The position numbers were made by a program, and so were the translations under genes. Below the pieces are notes generated by a model, which did not search any database, was not told where the DNA came from, and worked only from the letters and a program-made list of their open reading frames with translations. From Antedon mediterranea (taxonomy: Eukaryota > Echinodermata > Crinoidea > Comatulida > Antedonidae), in NCBI RefSeq assembly GCF_964355755.1, contig NC_092672.1, forward strand, positions 19,528,501 through 19,592,500: a DNA stretch of 64,000 nt, given 5' to 3'. Positions 53,701-59,700 of the stretch are shown one piece after another (position 1 is the stretch's first letter; every line of letters starts with the position of its first letter).

Positions 53701-56700
53701 GACTATTTTTGGACAAAAATCACTCAAGCGTGACTTGTGTTTTTCACATGGTAATACATGAAATTTGATCACTAAAATGCTTTAATTGTTGCCATTAGGG
53801 TATGAAAACATAGGGTTTGCCACAAAAATTGTAATGAATGTACTATTAGGTTAGGATATATGAGTATTGTGAAAACATGGGTTTTATATTTTATTTGCAT
53901 TAAAGTGATTGTGTTGGAAATAGATTAACATCGTTACCATTTAAGATAGTTAAAACAAATTATTTTATCACATGTGAATTATGGAATTATTTTTAAGGAT
54001 AAGATAAATACAGCGTCACACTTGACATTCTTCTTTCACAAAAAAAAAATTAAACTTCATGATTCATTTTTTTTCCACAGAATGGAAATCCTCCACTATA
54101 TGAATACCTGATTGAAAACCCCAACCCTACTCCAGAAATTGTGAAATTTCTCATTAAAAATGATGGTGCATTATTGACATTGCTAAATAAGGTAATCTAC
54201 AGAAAATTGTTTGAAATTGCTTACATAAATAGATGTAAATTTGATGCAGAATGATGAACTTTGAGGACGGTAATTAACAGAGCTTGACGTTTATTTCGTG
54301 ACAAAAGTCGGCATCTTCCGCAGACCCTGTGCACTCAAGTTTAGTGTTTGAGAAGTTTCTGCATTAGAAAGTCTAGATCTTATTAAAAAGGATAAACTAA
54401 AAACGCCCAATTAAAACCTTAAAAGAGGCATACGAGGATGTTTGTTTATACTAATATAGCTAATGTCAAAAATGTAGAAACACTAACAGCTTTTAGTAGT
54501 AAATAAAAAGTCAACACCAGCTATGTAGAATCGTCAACAGCTAATAGTAAGGAAATTTCCTCACAGCTAATTAGTTACTAATGCTATTATGTAAAAATAT
54601 ATATTTTACAAACCTATTTAAGAGCCATTGTCTGTAAAAATCAAAGATTTGGTGGCAGATGTAAAAAAATGGATTTCTCTCAAATTTTTACCATGAATAG
54701 ACATTTCAATAAAAAGCATATCTACAACATTCATTTTAATTTTTAGCCTCCGTTGCCATGACAACGGTCAATTATCCAAATTTTGATGTTTTTGCCATTT
54801 TTCACAGATTTTCTATAGTGAAAAAGTACAAACTTGTATACTTATTCTAACCAAAAATACTTACAGTATACAGTTTTTGTTTATAGCAGTGTAAACAACA
54901 TGTATTGAGTTCCATTTAATGTAGAAAAAAAAAAAAATTACAAAATGGAGTTTGGTTGATACCATTATTTTAAAAAGGGGTGTTTTTAAAAAATATTTTT
55001 TTTATAAAAGTATACCTCATAAACGTACCTATAACTTCCAAAGTGGTGTTTTTAAATCAATGAGGTTTTTTAATTTGATAGTCAATAGGTTTGTCAACAA
55101 TAATCACGAAAAAAACACTGGGGTAAATTTCGTACATAGGTTTTGTGTTGCCAGGAAAATACAAAAAATACAAAAAATATAACAAAATATCAACAAACAA
55201 AACACATGAAACACAATTTAAATATGGCTAATTCAATAATAAAATGTATATATGGCTTGTCATAATGCTACTAGAGTCATACGAATAGTTTAGATAAAAT
55301 AGGAGAATGTGTTGCCAGGTTTATTTCATTTAATTGCCTGAAAAACAGTATTTTGCATTGAAATATTTAGTTGATGGAAAATAATGTTAAACTTGGAAAT
55401 AATTGAGTCAATGGTTTTTATAAATTTTTAAATCTATTTTGTGTAAAGAGATACAAAGACCTCCCAAAAAATCTGACCTTGTAAATAGGTCATTTGAGGT
55501 CAAAAGGGGTCAGAATGCAAAAACAGGACAGGTCCCCACTTTACTACAACTATTAATGTTTGATCAAAATTTACAAGATAGTTCATAACAATTCTCAACA
55601 ATTTTTATATTTTACCTATAGTGTTACCTTAGCAACCATTTCCATGTGTAACTAAGGAAAGTAATTTAAAAAAAAAACGTAAAAAATGGCGTTTTTATAA
55701 ATACAAAGAATTGATTGCATTTGTAATTTTTCCCAATTTGACTTCTACTGCATTCCATTAATGACAAACTTGACCTTGTAAATTCATTCATTTTGAGGTC
55801 AACATTTTACCATAGTAACTGTTTCTATGCGAACATTTAAAAAAAATAAGGGGTTTTTCATAAATACAAAACATTTTTTCTACATAGTTTTACATTTCTA
55901 CTTTTTGCCAAATTTACTTTAAATACTGAATCCTAATAATCTCAGAAAGAAAGTCTTGACGAATCTGAATAAAGGTAAAAAAGCGTTTAGTGTTATCTTA
56001 AACCTGTTTACGTAACAAATGATATTTAAATATGGAGTTTCATGAAAAAAAAAAAAATTTACATATTGAGGTAAAATGACATCAACGTTTTACCTATAGT
56101 GTATTGTAGCAACTGTTTCTATAAGTAACTAAGTACAATATTTTTAATATGGGGTTTCATGACTACAAACAATTGAATACATAGCTTTACTAACTTCCCA
56201 AATTTACTTATCTACTGAATCCCAGAAAATGTCTGACCTTGTGAAAGGGTCATTTGTTGGGTCAAGTTATGTCAAAATGTATTATTTATGTTATCTTAGA
56301 ACCTGTTTCTATGCGTAACTAAGGATAATTGTTTTTTTTAATACAGTTGAACCTCCCGTAAGTGGCCACCCTCGGGACCTGGAAAAATGGCCGCTTACGG
56401 GCGGTGACCCCTTACGGGAGGTTCTGCCGATAAAGGGCCAAAATCACTTATTATGGCTATATACGATATTCTTAACGAAACGAGCGTCTCAATTTTCCAG
56501 CTAATTGTAGGCCTATTATTATTTATAATCAGGTGGTTTAGTATTTTTTAGCATTTTCAGACAAATTTTAAAAACTTTTATCATATAAAAAATGGTCGGT
56601 CAAAATCTGTGTAGTTTTCTCATCTCTTCACAGTAATGTTTTTAAAACCTCTTCAAAATAAAGCTAATATATAAAGAAATACAATAAACATGCACCTCTA

Positions 56701-59700
56701 ATTCATAGGTCCATGCAATAAGTATCACATTTTTCGATTGGCCGCTTACAAAAAATCTCATTTTTAGTATAAAAAGGTGCCCGCAGCTGCTTACGGTAAG
56801 CACCAAATGCACTAATTAGATAGGAAGAACAAACAGGCTTTTCAAAGTGCGTCCGTTAAGGGAGGTGGCCGCTGTAAATAAAATATGGGGTTTTCATGAA
56901 TAAAAATAATCACAGAAGAAAGTGCTTACGAATATGACCTTGTGAAACGGTAATTTGAAAATGCAAATAAGGCATGCCTGCTAATAATCTACAAATTTAA
57001 ATTTGTATGAGATAAATATGCAAAATCTAAAGAATATCTCATTTTTAGTTACCATAGTAACTGTTGCTATGCATAACTAAGGGAAATGAAATAATTATCA
57101 GATAATTATTAATTAATAATTAATAATGAATCCAACCATCACAGTAAAAAAAATATAGAATTTAAAACCAATATTTAATAATAAAGTGTGATATTTTACA
57201 TGCTGACCTTAAATGAAATGAAATTTCAAATCAGGGCTTCAATATTTGTTATGTAGCATTAACATACCTGAGTATATCATTGACTTTTGATTGGTTCTAT
57301 TTTGGGGAGGGGAAAGTGGTGGATCAAGGACTTTTAAATAGTTAGGAGGTTAAGGAGGGTCTAAAAACTTTATGTCCTATCTTTTGCATTGCAATTTTTA
57401 ACTTGGGGTGGGTGGGGGCTTGGAGAAAGGGGGAGGGGTGGGATGGAGGAGTTTGAATCCGTTTATTTATTGGGGCGATGGTAGCGGCAGTGTGGGTGGT
57501 GCTTGAATGCATGCATTTGACACTCTATAGTGGATGATCGACCAAAGTGTTGCAGTTTATCTTTTTGTGGTTATAGTCGGGGGGGGGGGGGGAGAGGGGT
57601 GGTAGTCGAAAGTGGTGGTGGATGGGCATGTGGGATCTGCTTAGGTTAGCAAATAAAAGAAGTAAACAAATGAAAGAGGAGCTTCAAAATAAGAGAGGAG
57701 TAATCTGTTGCAAAGATTAAAATTCACAACGATCTGATAATTTATTCAAATTTCCAGAGAGGATATAACCTATAAAATAAAATTAAAACTGGGAATTACA
57801 GAATCTATAATTAAAAATTAATTTTTTTTCTCACAACACAACTAGAACTATATAAAACATTAAGAATTTTTCTGACCAATGAGTTTCAAATCAAATAATC
57901 AAAGAAAATAAAATGTTTTTACTAATATACCATGTTTTTTTTTATTATAAAAATGCCTATGTTTCTCGCAACACTGCTTGTAGATTTTAAATTTACCCCA
58001 GTATTTTATTTTAGAAATCAATTATTAAACATTAGAACTACCTATTTGTAATAAATCAGCTTAAAAAATACACCACTTTGGGCGTTATGGTGAAGTAAAG
58101 TTTAGTTGCATTGAACAATTTAAAAAAAGTGAAAAACACCCCTTTTTAAATAAATGGTATCTCCCAAAGTATAAAATAAAAAATAAATAAAAAAATTTGA
58201 AACAGGTACACAAGGCATTGTTATTATGCATACACTAATTATTTTTTATAATTAAATGAACAACACAAAAATATCGTTCATCAAAGTAGTACCAATATCC
58301 ATTTTAAAAAACCTTAAAAAAGGACAAAATTTGTCAAAAACACAAATTTGGCCGTTGCCATGGAAATATACGTGTGAAATAAAAAATACTTCATATTTGA
58401 TTTCTCTCAACACATATGTAGCCATGTGCAAAATTTGAAAGAAATCCATTTTTTTGAGTCTGCCACTTTTTTTGATATTTCTTTGATTCTTACAGACAAT
58501 GGCTCTTAAATTTGTGCAAATGCATCTCTTTACTTTATAGCTATCAGTCTATCCACTTCTCGTAAACGACCAATTTTCTAAAACGACCTTTATACATCTT
58601 AAACAATCTCCCTTAATCGACCACCTCCTGTAACGACAACCTCTCATAGGTAACCACCTCTTTTGACGACCACCATCTCTGTTAAGTGACTGCTTCTCAT
58701 AGTCGACCACCACTCGTAAGGGATCACCTCTCTTAAGCACCACACATCTCCTAAGTGACCACCTCTTTCAAGGGACCACAACCTCTTTCTTAAGGGACCA
58801 CTTCGACCACCACAAAAGGTAGGTCTATGGTGGTAGCCAAATATACAATTGTAGGGGTTTTCTGTCAAAACAACTGTGCACTTATATTTATTTATCAAAT
58901 TCAAACATGTAAAAGCTCCCTTATATTATGGGATAAAGAGACCGACTTCCCATTATATGGTTAGTGTAGTATGTGGTGAAAATTTAACACCCAATAGAAA
59001 ATTGCTATTCTTGCTTTTACCGATCAAATAGATAAAAGTTGGTTTGTCCGCCAGCAGCTTTTCTCATTATTAGTATAGTATTACTATTTATGTTTGGATT
59101 TATAGATCTTGCCTACTACAGAACAGAGGTAGTGTTTTGGATCTTGGTGTCTATTAATTAATATGTCTTTGTAAATAGCTTGTTTAAGTAAAATATTTTT
59201 GTTTTTAGGAAGGAAAGACACCTGAATCTATTGTAGAAACAAGTATGAAAATAACGAAAAAAGAAAAAACTGTGATTTTAAACTATTTTGACAGTAAGTA
59301 AAGTTTATAAATATAAATTATGCATTAATCTAAGATAGGCAAACACAGTGCAAAAGCTTTAAACTGTAACCTATCCTACCTATCTGAAATGTTTCACAAA
59401 AGGTAGGTTCAAATGGTCACTACAGTACTTCCAGATTTGATTCACTATAGTTACTTCTAGGTGTCACTTTCTCTGTGGTAGTTTTTTTAAGATGTTTATA
59501 ACAACACTCCAAATAGAGTGTGGCACAGGTAGTCATTTGAAATTATCAATGCTACTATTATAAATTTTTAAATTTTACTTCATAAACAAACTGTAAGGTG
59601 AATATTTTTTTATATAAGCTGGCAGGCTTTATTTTTCTGTTTCATTCCAAATGAATGGAACTCAATTCTCTGGATCCAGCCCAATCAATAGCATAATTGT

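Larger units (their letters stand above)
54616..58511. mobile_element. Large foldback element with tandem monomers, about 3.9 kb
   Basis: The ends are inverted copies: ATTTAAGAGCCATTGTCTGT at 54616 and its complement ending at 58511. Imperfect inverted homology continues inward to about 55160 and 57955, through the shared words ATACCATT, AAAAAGGGGTGTTTTT, CCAAAGTGGTGT and ACTGGGGTAAATTT. Between the arms are several diverged direct monomers of about 250 bp containing 'ttaccatagtaactgtttct', 'gtaactaagg', 'ggggttttcatgaatac' and 'ctgaccttgtgaaagggtca'. It lies in the intron between exons E and F. No transposase is visible. Its architecture parallels the element at 11894. Confidence 0.72.

Noticed and set aside
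58549-58904. Minus-strand frames rich in arginine and glycine
   Set aside because: They read through the minisatellite; the regularity is from the DNA repeat.
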